In this document: piece by piece, positions 26,611 to 34,662 of the stretch
Layout of the letters: each line of letters starts with the position of its first letter
Position numbering within the stretch: position 1 is the stretch's first letter
Assembly (NCBI GenBank): GCA_029260035.1
Contig: JAJDEA010000020.1
Location: 1-44,179, forward strand
Origin: Phycisphaerae bacterium
GTDB taxonomy: Bacteria > Planctomycetota > Phycisphaerae > UBA1845
DNA length: 44,179 bases
Direction: 5' to 3'
Notes under the pieces: generated by a model
Database searches by the model: none
The model's input: only the letters and a program-made list of their open reading frames with translations
What the model was told of the DNA's origin: nothing
Made by a program: the position numbers and the translations under genes

Positions 26611-27261
26611 TTACATTCCACTGCCGATTTCGGATCGAGCGCCCTTACTCGCCCACTCTTCCCAGCCACCAACGTACAGGTAGATCGACTCCTTCGGCAC
26701 GCCCAATTCAAACAGATCGGTACACATGAAAATGCTATCCTCGCAGTCGCCCCCGTTGCAATAAACGACGACCTTGTCCGCCGGGCCAGCTCGCTCCAGC
26801 AGTACAGCCGCAAAGTTTTCGATTTCGTAGTGGTTCGCTTGAATGGCTCCGGGGATATGGCCCTCTTCGAATTGTTCGAGTTTGCGTGCATCGACAAAAA
26901 TATTCAAGCCCATGTCGGTGTCTTCATGGTTTAGTAAGGCCAGAACATCATCGAACAGGATTTCCTGATAATCATGATCGGGATGATCCGTCGCAGTTGT
27001 GGAGTCCGCTTGCTCTGGTGCATGCGCTGTGCCTCCCGATTCTGAATCCTTAGTTAGCGCGGTGGAATCATCGGGCGATGATGTGGCACTCTTCGTGGCG
27101 TTGTTCGCAGGAATCCTAGTCTGCCCCGATCCTCTGTCGAAGTAATTCTTTGACCATCTTAATTGTCCTTTACTTCGCAGGGAATTGCCCGCAAACGCAA
27201 CTCCGCAGCCGATCGCAACAACTACAAGAACCTCGAAGATTGTACTTCTGATGGCTGTCAT
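26611..27261 (-). CDS. Membrane-anchored rhodanese-like protein
   Basis: A 216-residue protein. A hydrophobic segment (8-27) anchors it, then a Ser/Thr/Asp-rich linker (45-95) leads to a rhodanese domain (about 97-210). It has F-V-D-A-R-K then G-H-I-P-G-A-I, and the active-site loop V-V-Y-C-N-G-G-D-C with Cys168 as the persulfide-carrying residue and a second Cys at 173. Rhodaneses move sulfane sulfur. The second Cys could allow a disulfide with the first, suggesting a thiol-redox variant. It lies directly upstream of the MauE/DoxX-like gene (2-5 bases), forming a two-gene operon. Domain certain; substrate unknown. Confidence 0.9.
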   Translation of the reverse strand: MTAIRSTIFEVLVVVAIGCGVAFAGNSLRSKGQLRWSKNYFDRGSGQTRIPANNATKSATSSPDDSTALTKDSESGGTAHAPEQADSTTATDHPDHDYQEILFDDVLALLNHEDTDMGLNIFVDARKLEQFEEGHIPGAIQANHYEIENFAAVLLERAGPADKVVVYCNGGDCEDSIFMCTDLFELGVPKESIYLYVGGWEEWASKGARSEIGSGM

Positions 27262-27746
27262 GTTTCGTTCTCTCAGACCTCTGCTCGGTAAATCTTCTCA
27301 GTGAAGCAACGCACTGTGATACTTCGTACATTCCCTTGCAATAATGATGGCCAACGATTCTACATGGGTCAACCGAATAGCTGGTGACGTTGCGCACCGG
27401 TGACAGGTGAAATGATCAGTGTCCATCGATGCTTGAGGTCCGATAGCAGCAATGCAATGCGTTCGGATAGATCGCGGATGACGTAGCTGCCTGAGTCTAC
27501 AAGCACAAGATTCAGGCGATAGGCTTGGCTGAGCGAGCCTCATAGCGACTGTTACTTTCGGTTCGTGCGGGGTTTTCGCAGATTCCCATTGAAACAGGCA
27601 GGGCGTCCGGGTATCCTGTTAGTTATCAAGACGTTTTCTAAACTTTGTTTCCGCCCATGGATGCGTCAGGCTATTTTCCTGTATTCAGGAAGATTTGTCG
27701 AAGGCGGATCCTGAGATTGGTTCATTTAAGGCTGAGAGTGTGCATT
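27262..27746. other. Gap upstream of the giant secreted protein
   Basis: About 485 bases, with the rhodanese operon leaving on the minus strand and the giant gene on the plus. A TTCCTG-TATT-CAGGAA hairpin lies at about 27675-27690. Promoters for both sides should be here but none was assigned. The structured leader at 27747-27783 is listed separately. Confidence 0.35.
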
Positions 27747-27783
27747 GGTCGCGCTTTCCCAAGCGTAACGCTCTTGCGCGACC
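27747..27783 (+). promoter_or_regulatory. Structured leader hairpin before the giant secreted protein
   Basis: GGTCGCGC (27747-27754) pairs exactly with GCGCGACC (27776-27783). Inside the loop AGCG-TAA-CGCT makes a second short stem, giving a two-tier hairpin that ends 17 bases before the ATG at 27801. There is no T-run, so it is not a terminator. It could stabilise the long mRNA or modulate ribosome access. Confidence 0.45.
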
Positions 27784-27800
27784 TAGTTGAAAGGTGACGT

Positions 27801-30800
27801 ATGCAGAATGTAGCCAGGATGAGTGTCCAGACGTTATCAGCTCTAGTGATGATCTCGTTCGGCGTATACGTCTCGCCATCTCTCGCTCAGGTTTCCGATC
27901 CTGCTTCAGTTGCAGTAGATGTTCGGCCAACGACGCACAAAATTACTGACGGTACGGTGACCATACAATTCGATGAAGTATCGTTAGAAGCGTTGGGCTG
28001 GCAGCTTCAGGCTCGGGCGGAAAAAGGAGCCGATCACGCTGACGATCTCGCCAGTTTCAACTTTCCGATTACTCGTTCATCGACCTTGGCGGTACTTGCT
28101 AAAGAGGGTGTTTTCGAAGATTGGCAAGCTGGTGTTGTCGCGATGGAAGGTGCTTTTCTACTTGAAATCGACGGAGAACGTGTCGCGCTTGGCAACCTGC
28201 GACTTGAGCATGAAGACGGCGGTAAGTGGTCTCTATCGAGCGGGTTGACCGGCGACAAGACTGGAGCGATTTTCGAATTGTCGTCGCTTCTTGTCGATTT
28301 CCATGCGCCTTCTCGCTCGCTTCGTATGGCTGGCGAATTGGTCGTCAGTAGCGACTGGGCACGACTGAACGGCTTTGGCGGCAGCGCGGGGATGATCGTC
28401 GGGTCAGCGGTTATCGAGGCTGGAGTTGGCACAGATAATGCTATTGATATGGCACTTCAAGGGCCGGGCTTACAGGATGGTTCAGTAGCGCCTGTGGTTT
28501 CGAACGAGCTGTTGGCTGTAGGCCCGGACGTTATCGTCGGCGATCTCCACGAAACCGGTAACTATGGTAGTTCTAATGGTATCTCGGCGTTTTCCGTTGG
28601 CACGGTTTCTTGCAACATTGGCTCACACCAACTCAATTGGTTCTCGAATACAAGCGATCATCCCGTGATCGGGCAGAATATGTATCGTTTGGCGAACGGC
28701 CGCTTTGAACAAGTCGGACAAAGCTGGCTTAAGCATGGTTTTTTCGCTCTCTCCGGCACATTGTGTAGTGGCGTAAATGGCTGCGCAGGCGACCCGTCGG
28801 GCGAGCACCTGGGCGTGGGTTGTTCCGATCCCTACTCTGCGGGCCTGAACGGCTCGCAAAGCAATCTCGGCCCACGTTCCGAAGTGAATCCTCTTACCGG
28901 CATATTCCCGTATCCTTTTTCCGCACCGCCAGCACCCGCCACCATTGGACGGAGGTTGCAGGTCAAGAATACGGATCTCGATCCATCGCTAAATCCGGGT
29001 GCTTCGTATTTCGTCGAAGGGCATTATATCGCGGCTGACGATGCTTCGGCAGGTAACGGAGCCAATAACGTGTCGTACCGGCCGATCAGCGTCAACGGCA
29101 GTGGTAGCTCTTTTACGATCAGTGTCACCGGAACGACAAAGCGAGAACGGGCTGCTGTCTACGCGTGGCTGTCCGATGACCCACAGGTTAAGGTCAACCA
29201 GGTCAATGTTGCTGGCGTTGGGGTCTTCATTGTTGCAGGCAAGGCGACCGATTTGGGTAATGGTAATTGGCATTACGAATACACATTACATAATCTTAAC
29301 TCCGACCGTTCAGCCGGAGCATTTTCCGTTCCGATTTTCAACACTGCGACCGTCCAAAATATAGGATTCCATGATGTGGATTCTCACAGCGGCGAACCCT
29401 ACGACACGACGGATTGGGCCAGCTCGTTCGCGGGTGGTTCTATTGATTGGTCGACGGATAGCTTTGCAACGAATCCGGATGCAAACGCTATACGCTGGGG
29501 GACCATGTACAATTTTTGGTTTGATGCGAATTCGCCGCCCGAGCAAGGGGATGTCACCATTGGTCTCTTTAAGCCGGGTACCCCGAGCACTTTGACGGCG
29601 AGCATGATCGTCCCGGCAAGTCAGCAACCCGACTGCGACGGCGATGGTGTCACGGACGATTGCGAAATCGATTGCGGGCCAACTGGGGGAATGTGCGATG
29701 TAACGGGATGCGGCGGCAGCGCTGACTGCGCGCCGAACGGCATACCCGACGAGTGCGAATCTGACAGCGATGGCGACGGCGTTGTGGACTCGTGCGATGT
29801 CTGTGCTGGGTTTGATGATACCGTGGATAGCGACGGCGATACGATTCCCGACGGATGTGATCTTTGTCCGGGATTCGATGATCTGCTGGACCCGGATATG
29901 GATGGTTTTCCAAGCGACTGCGATAACTGTCCGAATGTAGCCAACCTTTCGCAGGCTGATGCCGATGGCGACGGATTGGGTAACGCTTGTGATCCGGATT
30001 TCTGTAACCCGATGCCAGCCAACGAGCACTTTGCAGCTGACCCCGGTTGGACGGTGGACTCGCCGAGTGCGACTGCGGGCATCTGGGAGTGGGGGGCGCC
30101 TGTTGGGGGGGGCGATCGATCGGATCCGCCTGACGATGCAGATGGGGCGGGGGCATGTTACCTGACGGGCAATACGGACGGCGACTCCGATGTCGATGGA
30201 GGCACCACTCGTCTGACGAGCCCTAATTATGATCTGTCGCCGGGAACGGTCACGCTGTCGTATGCTTACTGGATCGGAAACACAGATACGTCCGGGGCGG
30301 ACACGCTCGTTGTAGAGCTATCTGGAGATGATGGCGCTTCCTGGACAGCCGCAACGTCGTACAACGCGAATAACCAAGCTTGGCTGACGGAAACCATCGA
30401 TGTTCGTGCTGTGTTGCCGGTCGCGGAAACGGTTCGCGTTCGATTTTCCGCAACCGATGGCGGAAATCCGTCGGTCCACGAAGTAGGGATCGATGCGTTT
30501 GAAATCACCGGCGACTGCTTTATCGATTGTAGCGGCGGCGGCACATGTGATGACGGCAACGTCTGTACGGACGATGTTTGCCTGGGAGGAGTATGTCAGT
30601 TTACGAACAACTCCTCTCCTTGCGATGATAACGATTTGTGTACGACAATTGACACTTGTTTCGACGGCAGCTGCGTGGGCGGACCGCCGCCTGCGTGTGC
30701 GGGGGATGATTGCACGGACTGTAACCTCAACGGCGCCAGAGATGACTGTGAAGGTTTGCCGGATTGCGATGCCAACGGTATTCCCGATGAGTGTGAGTTT

Positions 30801-31820
30801 GGAGACTGCAACACGAATGGTATCGCTGACGTTTGCGACATCTTCAACGGAAGCGAAACTGATTGCGATGGCGGGCCTATCGGAATTATCGCGGACGGTG
30901 CGACGATCTTTGGCTCGATCTGCTTCTCATGTCACGGTGCAGATGGGTCTGGTGGCTTAGGCCCAGACATCCGGGATCACAGCCGAGTGCAGATATGGGA
31001 TATGTTGCTTGCTCCCACAACGCATCCTGGCGGTGCGTTTCCATCCTATGATCAACAGGATTTCGCGGACCTGGAGGCGTTTCTGTCGACGATGGGTAGT
31101 CGAGGCAGGCCTGACAAAGTGCCGGACATCTGTCAGTCGTTGTCCGATTGCAATACGGATACTGTATCTGACGCGTGTGAATTGGAAGCTGGCTCGCAGA
31201 GCGATTCGGATTACGACGGATTCCCGGATCAGTGTGCATCACCCGATTCACCCGTAGCGGACCCCATTCCCAAGAATAAATACATTTCCTTTACGGCAGG
31301 CATGTCCAGCGGCCAACCGGTCGTGCAAGCGCTGCGCGTACAGGCAGTTGAGTTGCCGGGATGGGAAAAATGGGTCGATGTGCCGGACGGTTCTGGAATA
31401 GCGAGGCTAAGCTGCTTGCCTGTTTACAGGAATTGGAGTTCGCTAACAGTGCATGTGGGCGACGCGGACATCATGACGGGTACAACGTACATCGTTCAAG
31501 GAATTCTTGATGGCTTTGATCGGGCCAACGAGAATAATTATTCCTCGCCAACCTCAATGCCAACCGTGGCGGAATGGGGAGACGTTGCAGGGAGCTTTGT
31601 CGATGGAGCGTGGACACCGCCCAACGGCGCGGTGAACGGTTTCGATGTCACGGCGGCGCTGAAGCGGTTCGAGGCATCGCCAAGCGCACCGCCGTTTACT
31701 TGGGTTGATGTTGACGGATATACTCCGAACGGCGCTGTGAACGGGAATGACGTTCTTCGTTTAGTGATTGCATTCACTGATCGGGTCTATCCCTACCCAA
31801 CTCCGATTCCGTGTCCATGA
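27801..31820 (+). CDS. Giant secreted protein: TSP3-like repeats, c-type haem motif, dockerin-like end
   Basis: A 1339-residue exported protein (signal peptide 1-29, S-L-A-Q). Residues 30-605 are a large beta-rich region without a clear family. Residues 610-735 are Asp/Cys-rich calcium-type repeats (D-C-D-G-D-G-V-T-D-D-C-E, D-S-D-G-D-T-I-P-D-G-C-D) of the thrombospondin type 3 kind. Residues 735-912 look like a jelly-roll domain. Then comes a Cys-rich stretch with C-T-D-D-V-C-type repeats. At 1041-1045 is C-F-S-C-H, a c-type haem site, with Met1098 a possible axial ligand. The last 70 residues hold two P-N-G-A-V-N-G-x-D-V units, dockerin-like. GAAAGGTG precedes the ATG. It probably works outside the cell; partner and role unknown. 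Confidence 0.85.
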   Translation: MQNVARMSVQTLSALVMISFGVYVSPSLAQVSDPASVAVDVRPTTHKITDGTVTIQFDEVSLEALGWQLQARAEKGADHADDLASFNFPITRSSTLAVLAKEGVFEDWQAGVVAMEGAFLLEIDGERVALGNLRLEHEDGGKWSLSSGLTGDKTGAIFELSSLLVDFHAPSRSLRMAGELVVSSDWARLNGFGGSAGMIVGSAVIEAGVGTDNAIDMALQGPGLQDGSVAPVVSNELLAVGPDVIVGDLHETGNYGSSNGISAFSVGTVSCNIGSHQLNWFSNTSDHPVIGQNMYRLANGRFEQVGQSWLKHGFFALSGTLCSGVNGCAGDPSGEHLGVGCSDPYSAGLNGSQSNLGPRSEVNPLTGIFPYPFSAPPAPATIGRRLQVKNTDLDPSLNPGASYFVEGHYIAADDASAGNGANNVSYRPISVNGSGSSFTISVTGTTKRERAAVYAWLSDDPQVKVNQVNVAGVGVFIVAGKATDLGNGNWHYEYTLHNLNSDRSAGAFSVPIFNTATVQNIGFHDVDSHSGEPYDTTDWASSFAGGSIDWSTDSFATNPDANAIRWGTMYNFWFDANSPPEQGDVTIGLFKPGTPSTLTASMIVPASQQPDCDGDGVTDDCEIDCGPTGGMCDVTGCGGSADCAPNGIPDECESDSDGDGVVDSCDVCAGFDDTVDSDGDTIPDGCDLCPGFDDLLDPDMDGFPSDCDNCPNVANLSQADADGDGLGNACDPDFCNPMPANEHFAADPGWTVDSPSATAGIWEWGAPVGGGDRSDPPDDADGAGACYLTGNTDGDSDVDGGTTRLTSPNYDLSPGTVTLSYAYWIGNTDTSGADTLVVELSGDDGASWTAATSYNANNQAWLTETIDVRAVLPVAETVRVRFSATDGGNPSVHEVGIDAFEITGDCFIDCSGGGTCDDGNVCTDDVCLGGVCQFTNNSSPCDDNDLCTTIDTCFDGSCVGGPPPACAGDDCTDCNLNGARDDCEGLPDCDANGIPDECEFGDCNTNGIADVCDIFNGSETDCDGGPIGIIADGATIFGSICFSCHGADGSGGLGPDIRDHSRVQIWDMLLAPTTHPGGAFPSYDQQDFADLEAFLSTMGSRGRPDKVPDICQSLSDCNTDTVSDACELEAGSQSDSDYDGFPDQCASPDSPVADPIPKNKYISFTAGMSSGQPVVQALRVQAVELPGWEKWVDVPDGSGIARLSCLPVYRNWSSLTVHVGDADIMTGTTYIVQGILDGFDRANENNYSSPTSMPTVAEWGDVAGSFVDGAWTPPNGAVNGFDVTAALKRFEASPSAPPFTWVDVDGYTPNGAVNGNDVLRLVIAFTDRVYPYPTPIPCP

Positions 31821-31821
31821 C

Positions 31822-31852
31822 CAAAGCCGCTTCACGTTAATGGGCGGCTTTG
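31822..31852 (+). terminator. Hairpin just after the giant secreted protein
   Basis: CAAAGCCGC (31822-31830) and GCGGCTTTG (31844-31852) form a perfect nine-base-pair stem with a 13-base loop, two bases after the stop codon. No T-run follows, so it may act as an mRNA 3' end structure rather than a classic intrinsic terminator. Confidence 0.55.
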
Positions 31853-32104
31853 ATATGGGTGGTATCTCCGCAAAATGTTGACTATTTTCACAAATCGTTG
31901 ATTCGTCGCCTCGGTTTTGGTAAAATCGGCACACCTTCCCCATTCTCTCAAGGGGCATAAGGCATAGGAGAATGACGGCAGTGATTGGTTTTTATGGGCC
32001 TTGGTGAGATAGGCTCCTCCCTGATGAAGGAGGCATTGCCGTTGCCGGAGTATGTGGTGACGGTTGCTTTTCCGATCGCCAGGACGATTTAAGGGGGAGA
32101 AGTT

Positions 32105-32191
32105 ATGGACCAAGCTGCTATTTACGCATTTTTCAGTCGGAAGTTGAGGATCGCGTTTTTCGCCGTGTTGACATACGCAGCGCTGTGCTAA
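32105..32191 (+). CDS. Possible 28-residue membrane peptide
   Basis: ATG 32105 has the strong ribosome site AAGGGGGAGAA directly before it and opens a 29-codon frame ending in TAA. The peptide begins M-D-Q-A-A-I-Y-A-F-F-S-R-K and continues with a hydrophobic stretch (I-A-F-F-A-V-L-T-Y-A-A-L-C) after a basic segment, the look of a small membrane peptide. It lies between the giant secreted protein and the 5S-like element. Such short ORFs arise by chance, so only the ribosome site and topology support it. Confidence 0.3.
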   Translation: MDQAAIYAFFSRKLRIAFFAVLTYAALC

Positions 32192-32261
32192 ATGCGGTGC
32201 ATTCTCAGAATTCGAGGAAAATGACGGCATAGTATTCACGAGTTTATTTAGGTGTCCCTCG

Positions 32262-32362
32262 CGCGACTCGGCGCTTGCCCTTGTTCTTCGTCCGCACCCG
32301 ATCCCATACCGAACCCCGGTGTCGTTCACGGTTGCGCCGAGACGAGGCAGCGTCAGTCGCCG
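32262..32362 (+). ncRNA. 5S-rRNA-like element, apparently shortened
   Basis: The core reads C-A-C-C-C-G-A-T-C-C-C-A-T-A-C-C-G-A-A-C (32295-32314), the universal loop-C sequence of 5S rRNA. GCGCCGA follows at 32334-32340 with the same spacing as in E. coli 5S. The 3' part, GAGACGAGGCAGC, resembles the usual 3' end. Ends can pair (GCGACT 32263-32268 with AGTCGC 32355-32360), or CTCGGCGC (32267-32274) with GCGCCGAG (32334-32341). But only about 28 bases follow GCGCCGA where about 54 are usual, so helices IV-V seem missing. A T-run (32363-32369) follows. It may be a divergent 5S, a pseudogene or a derived small RNA. Confidence 0.45.
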
Positions 32363-32435
32363 TTTTTTTATCATTAAGCCATCCGCTCGTCGATCCGGTT
32401 AGACATCGGAATCCGGTCAGGCTATTCTTCCTCTC

Positions 32436-33650
32436 GTGAGCTTACATCGTAATAAACTGAGCTGTGTATTGGCTCTTGAGGATGGAACGTTCTTCCCAGG
32501 CGTCAGCTTTGGCGCACGCGGGACGCGTGGCGGCGAAGTCGTTTTCAATACGTCCATGACTGGCTATCAGGAGATTCTCACCGATCCGTCGTACTACGGC
32601 CAAATCGTGACAATGACCTATCCGCAGATCGGCAACTACGGCGTAAACGGCTCAGATTTCGAGTCTGCTGGGCCGCACGTTTTCGGGTTTGTCGTAAGAG
32701 AATGCGCAATGAAGTCCAGCAACTACCGCGCGACAAGCGATCTGGACGACTTCCTGGCTGAGCACAACATCATCGGTATTGCGGGGATCGATACGCGGGC
32801 ACTAACAAAGAAGCTGCGCATTGATGGCGCTATGCGAGGCGTGATTACAACGGAGATTCTCGAGCCGCAAGCGTGCATAGCCGCTGCACGCGAGGTTTCG
32901 TCTATGACCGGTGCCGATCTGGTTCGCCATGTTGCGCCGAGTAAGTCGTTTTCGTGGACGGAGGGCATCGACTCGGAATTTCCCGTTGGACGAACGGCGA
33001 CAACGACCAGTCATAAAATTGTTGCGGTTGATTGTGGCATGAAGCGACAGATTCTTCGCCAGCTCGTAGACATCGGCTGCTCGGTGACGGTTGTGCCTCC
33101 AACGTTTTCTCCAACTGAGGTGCTCGACCTAAAGCCGGATGGTGTTTTCGTTAGTAACGGCCCCGGCGATCCGGCTGCCGTAACCAGTGGTATCGAGCTG
33201 ATTCGTGGGATCTGCGGCAAGATTCCACTTTTTGGCATATGCCTGGGCCATCAACTCACCGCGCTCGCACTGGGGGCGGAATCATTCAAACTAAAATTCG
33301 GCCATCGCGGCGCCAATCAACCTGTCAAAAACCTGGCGACCGGGCGTGTCGAAATCACATCACAAAACAACGGCTTTGCGATCGCCCGCGATTCACTGGA
33401 CAAAATCGGCGCACTTTGCACGCATGTAAATCTAAACGACGACACGCTCGAGGGGTTTGTGCATAAGGATATGCCGATCCTCGCCGTGCAATACCACCCG
33501 GAAGCAAGTCCAGGCCCGCACGACGCATCCTATCTATTCGATTGTTTCAAGAAAATGATGGAAACGGGCCGATCGCCATCCGCCGAAGAGATGTCAAAGG
33601 CCCAACAGTCGCTCGAACGTCAATATCTCGTCGCTAATAATTTAGCGTGA
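32436..33650 (+). CDS. carA: Carbamoyl-phosphate synthase small (glutaminase) subunit
   Basis: A 404-residue subunit that releases ammonia from glutamine for carbamoyl phosphate, feeding arginine and pyrimidine synthesis. The N-terminal domain has the usual L-A-L-E-D-G-T-F-F-x-G and F-N-T-S-M-T-G-Y-Q-E-I-L-T-D-P-S-Y. The class I amidotransferase domain has G-P-G-D-P, the nucleophile Cys269 in F-G-I-C-L-G-H-Q, and His354/Glu356 in Y-H-P-E-A-S. All catalytic residues are present and the length is standard. The start is GTG 32436; the ribosome site is weak. carB, the large subunit, is not adjacent, so the genes are unlinked here. It stands just after the 5S-like element. Confidence 0.96.
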   Translation: MSLHRNKLSCVLALEDGTFFPGVSFGARGTRGGEVVFNTSMTGYQEILTDPSYYGQIVTMTYPQIGNYGVNGSDFESAGPHVFGFVVRECAMKSSNYRATSDLDDFLAEHNIIGIAGIDTRALTKKLRIDGAMRGVITTEILEPQACIAAAREVSSMTGADLVRHVAPSKSFSWTEGIDSEFPVGRTATTTSHKIVAVDCGMKRQILRQLVDIGCSVTVVPPTFSPTEVLDLKPDGVFVSNGPGDPAAVTSGIELIRGICGKIPLFGICLGHQLTALALGAESFKLKFGHRGANQPVKNLATGRVEITSQNNGFAIARDSLDKIGALCTHVNLNDDTLEGFVHKDMPILAVQYHPEASPGPHDASYLFDCFKKMMETGRSPSAEEMSKAQQSLERQYLVANNLA

Positions 33651-33864
33651 AAGTGCGAATGTCAAGATTGGTTCTCTGAGCTGGCAAAGACTGCTCTTGT
33701 GCTGCCCGACGCTGCACTCGATAAGCAGTCAGTTCGGATTTGGCGTTCAAACGCGGGTATTCTCGCTAAGATGTCGTAAGGGTTTGGATCGGAGGCGAGA
33801 ATTCGGTACAATGGAGGCGGACAATGGGGATTCTCGATTGTGACATAGATGGAGGTATCACGTT

Positions 33865-34269
33865 ATAGCTAAAGACTTCTCGGCTGTTCGTTTCACGATA
33901 CTGCCCTTTGTGGCTTGGCTTTGTATTGGCGAGGCCCCGGCTTATGCGGGTGACTATGTGGCCTGCGGAACGCTGACTGAGCCTACTCCGCAGTGTTTTG
34001 AATTCACCCCGGACGATGGTGGATTTCCACTCGGAATAGAGGTGGACAACGTCGGCGGATTTGGCAACGGGGACCATGTACGCGTAACTGGAATGTTGGA
34101 AATAGGCTGTCTTAGTGTTTGCCAAATTGGGGAGGCGTGTATATTTGGAAATACAATCGAAGATTGCGCTGCCCCGGCTGTCTCCGAATGGGGACTCGTT
34201 GTAATGACGCTTCTTGTCCTGACCGCAGGATCACTGTTGTGCGCTAGATGCAAACCAATTCAAGAATAG
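33865..34269 (+). CDS. Small secreted protein with IPTL-CTERM-like tail (possible AUA start)
   Basis: About 134 residues. Read from ATA 33865, the N-terminus is a good signal peptide (n-region with A-K-D-F, hydrophobic T-I-L-P-F-V-A-W-L, cleavage after A-Y-A). A GGAGG lies nine bases before this ATA, and no ATG, GTG or TTG is in frame between the upstream stop and GTG 33910. GTG 33910 would cut the signal peptide short. The mature part has several Cys and a short beta domain. The tail is V-S-E-W-G-L-V-V-M-T-L-L-V-L, the IPTL-CTERM-like sorting motif, ending C-A-R-C-K. The start may be a true AUA, or a sequencing change from ATG. Substrate and function unknown. Confidence 0.72.
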   Translation: MAKDFSAVRFTILPFVAWLCIGEAPAYAGDYVACGTLTEPTPQCFEFTPDDGGFPLGIEVDNVGGFGNGDHVRVTGMLEIGCLSVCQIGEACIFGNTIEDCAAPAVSEWGLVVMTLLVLTAGSLLCARCKPIQE

Positions 34270-34662
34270 CCTCCGTTTTTCGTTCTCTTGTTTTATTTGC
34301 ATGTTTCATTTGGTTATTGTTTTTTTATTTCCTGTCAATGATCTGGCATTACTCCTTTGTCCTTGATTTGATCTCTTTCTTGTGCAATTCCTGTGTGTGT
34401 GGACTCCATCCCCCGCGGTAAGTACCTACGTTCCTATCCTTTTCTTTTTCAGGAGAGACCATGGCCTGTCCGGCAAGTGTAGGCTGTGTGTCAGGGCAAT
34501 CGCATCTTAAGTCACAATCGCATTTTCTGAGCGTGAATTGCGAATCATGCAATTCCATCGGAGCAAGTCGAGATACGCTGATCTGCATTTGAGTGCTACC
34601 AAGCGTGGACCATGCCGCCCGGCCAATAATGTGTTCATTAAAACTTTGACTGCCAAGACACT
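34270..34662. other. Gap with T-rich stretches and a possible small peptide
   Basis: About 390 bases between the IPTL-CTERM-like protein and a minus-strand lipoprotein. The first 60 bases are very T-rich (34275-34330) and may serve as a transcript end. A 43-residue ORF at 34461-34592 is listed separately. No RNA gene was recognised. Confidence 0.35.
34461..34592 (+). CDS. Possible 43-residue Cys-rich peptide
   Basis: ATG 34461 has AGGAG at 34451-34455 with five bases between, and opens a 44-codon frame. The peptide starts M-A-C-P-A-S-V-G-C-V and has five Cys (3, 9, 27, 30, 42), including a C-E-S-C pair. There is no signal peptide. It could be a small metal- or redox-binding peptide, or chance. 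No similar family recognised. Confidence 0.35.
   Translation: MACPASVGCVSGQSHLKSQSHFLSVNCESCNSIGASRDTLICI

Larger units (their letters stand above)
31853..32435. other. Gap between giant secreted protein and carA
   Basis: About 580 bases containing the possible 28-residue peptide and the 5S-like element (listed separately). There is also a CCTCC/GGAGG-type small hairpin near 32016-32033. A 180-codon minus-strand frame spans most of the gap but begins by reading antisense through the 5S-like element and is rejected. Confidence 0.4.

Noticed and set aside
31832..32374. 180-codon minus-strand frame between the giant protein and carA
   Set aside because: It begins by reading antisense through the 5S-like element, has no ribosome site, and shows no recognisable protein features.
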